DNA from: Clostridiales bacterium
GTDB lineage: Bacteria > Bacillota > Clostridia > Oscillospirales > Acutalibacteraceae
Assembly (NCBI GenBank): GCA_020859725.1
Contig: JAJBVR010000106.1
Location: forward strand, 1 to 6,939
Reading direction: 5' to 3'
DNA: 6,939 nucleotides
This document shows, piece by piece, positions 6,114-6,939 of the stretch. The stretch's first letter is position 1, and each line of letters starts with the position of its first letter. A program made the translations under genes and the position numbers. The notes beneath the pieces were generated by a model, which did no database searches, was not told the DNA's origin, and saw nothing but the letters and a program-made list of their open reading frames with translations.

Positions 6114-6678
6114 TTAAAATATTTTCTTTAAAATTTCTTCTCCGTTTATCACTTTTTTAACCGTATCTTCAACAAGTGTGAAATCGCACACCATGGATTT
6201 TGTTTTATGGATGCAGTCATCCATTCCGAAAGGAATAAAATAATAATTTTTATAGTTCATAAGATTGCCTATATTTTTTGCGGCCGCTCCAAGCGCGTCG
6301 TTTGTTGAAACGCCAATAATAATAGGCCTTGAATTTCTTAAGTGGCTTTTAGCGGCCATTGTAACGGCTGTATCCGCTATTCCTGCGGACAGCTTTGCAA
6401 GGGTATTTCCCGTGCAGGGAACTATACATAAAATATCAAAAAGCTTTTTAGGGCCTATCGGCTCAGCCTGTTCTATTTTATGAATAATGCTGTGACCGGT
6501 TATTGCGATTATTTCATTTTGAATATCTTTCGCATCTCCGAAACGCGTATCCGTATTATAAGCGGTTTCGCTCATAATACGGATAAACATCATAGCCTGC
6601 TTTAACGAGGTTTTTTAACGCCTCTATTGATTTTGAAAAGGTGCAGAATGAACCGGTAAACGCATATCCGATTTTCAA
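6114..6678 (-). CDS. dpaB: Dipicolinate synthase subunit B (DpaB/SpoVFB), frameshifted near residue 34
   Basis: DpaB is a flavoprotein-fold subunit that with DpaA makes dipicolinic acid from a lysine-pathway intermediate in the sporulating mother cell. The restored protein has 187 residues, close to the family's roughly 195. Visible motifs are IGYAFTGSFCTF (3-14), TDTRFG (42-47), AEPIGPKK (71-78), PCTGNTLAKL (87-96), ISTNDALG-type GVSTNDALG (122-130) and YFIPFGMDD (146-154). TTG 6678 is chosen: GGAGG sits 7 nt upstream and the codon overlaps the dpaA stop as TTGA. As written, this frame runs MKIGYAF to VYP and then stops 8 codons later; an extra T at 6579 pushes the remainder (IMSETAYNTDTRFG onward) into another frame. 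An internal ATG at 6593 could start a 159-residue product lacking the N-terminal strand and TGS loop, which would probably not work. Confidence 0.9.
6549..6584. repeat. 36-bp near-perfect palindrome at the dpaB frameshift
   Basis: Bases 6549-6564 pair with 6569-6584 at 15 of 16 positions around a 4-base loop; the single mismatch (6560/6573) is a G-U wobble in the minus-strand RNA. The arms begin ATCCGTATTAT and end ATAATACGGAT. Position 6579, the extra base that breaks dpaB, is the partner of 6554: without it the arm would carry a one-base bulge. It lies within coding sequence, has no T tract after it, and is not a terminator. Confidence 0.85.
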
Positions 6679-6939
6679 GTCAATTCCTCCTTAATTATGT
6701 CGGTAACGGCTTCTCCTATAATATATCCCGCTGTTTTTTCCGTAAATTTACACGGCATTGCCTTTCCGCTAAGCAAATTAAGCCCCAGGCTTTTGGCTAC
6801 CAGTGTGTCCACACCTCCGGGAAAAGACGCCAAATCAAGAATAAGCGCGTCTTTTTTTACGGATTTAAGTTCTGATGCGGTTAAAACAATATGCGGAACG
6901 GTATTAATAATAATATCCTCATCCGAAATATCATTCAAC
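6675..6939 (-). CDS. dpaA: Dipicolinate synthase subunit A (DpaA/SpoVFA), C-terminal part
   Basis: Only the last 87 residues or so are present, and the gene continues past the right edge. The segment matches the C-terminal half of the NAD(P)-binding Rossmann domain of DpaA: IIINTVPHIVLT, then ALILDLASFPGGVDTLVAKSLG, a small loop, and KTAGYIIGEAVTDII. DpaA joins DpaB to form dipicolinate synthase during sporulation. The LASxPGG block is characteristic of the family. A TTG near 6938 is not a true start; the frame is simply open to the edge. The stop TGA at 6677-6675 overlaps the dpaB start codon TTG (TTGA), and the dpaB ribosome site GGAGG lies within the last dpaA codons, so the two are translationally coupled, as in other spore formers. 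Confidence 0.92.
   Translation of the reverse strand, partial: LNDISDEDIIINTVPHIVLTASELKSVKKDALILDLASFPGGVDTLVAKSLGLNLLSGKAMPCKFTEKTAGYIIGEAVTDIIKEELT

Noticed and set aside
6105..6123. Inverted repeat AATATTTT/AAAATATT as a dpaB terminator
   Set aside because: The stem is all A/T and overlaps the dpaB stop and the pot -35 box, so it is too weak to terminate.

Overview
The window reads as a low-GC, endospore-forming Firmicute of the class Clostridia. Three things point there: a dipicolinate synthase pair (dpaA/dpaB), which makes the spore-core chelator; AT-rich intergenic DNA with textbook sigma-A promoters and AGGAGG-type ribosome sites; and a clostridial-style FliB protein. All supported genes lie on the minus strand, so transcription runs from right to left. 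No insertion sequence, phage gene, CRISPR array or other mobile element is visible.

From the right edge the order is: the 3' end of dpaA (cut by the window), dpaB, a sigma-A promoter, a complete polyamine ABC importer potA-potB-potC-potD, a HAD-superfamily phosphatase, a strong promoter, tRNA-Leu(GAG), a terminator, a fliB-like gene, and a second terminator. The pot genes and the HAD gene are packed with overlapping or near-touching start and stop codons (TAG-A-ATG, ATGA, TGATG, and an 11-nt overlap). They look like one translationally coupled operon for spermidine/putrescine uptake: PotA is the ATPase, PotB and PotC the permease pair, PotD the surface binding protein. No terminator is visible between dpaB and the pot promoter or between the HAD gene and the tRNA, so some read-through is possible at both places.

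The main surprise is that three of the eight protein genes are broken by single-base frame changes, four in all. Three behave as one base missing from an A or T run: at the start codon of potC, near the 3' end of potC, and in the middle of the HAD gene. The fourth is one extra T in dpaB, and that T is exactly the base that makes a 36-nt imperfect palindrome nearly perfect, the hallmark of a templated quasipalindrome mutation. In each case the other frame continues the expected protein. The plainest reading is homopolymer indels, either assembly errors or real decay. Two of the homopolymer sites also have canonical -1 ribosomal slippery heptamers, and one has a hairpin 10 nt downstream, so programmed frameshifting is worth excluding.

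A second point of interest is PotD: besides its N-terminal signal peptide it has a C-terminal membrane helix followed by a basic tail, which suggests the binding protein is anchored at its C-terminus. I see good local oddities but no clear evidence of a wholly new multi-gene system.
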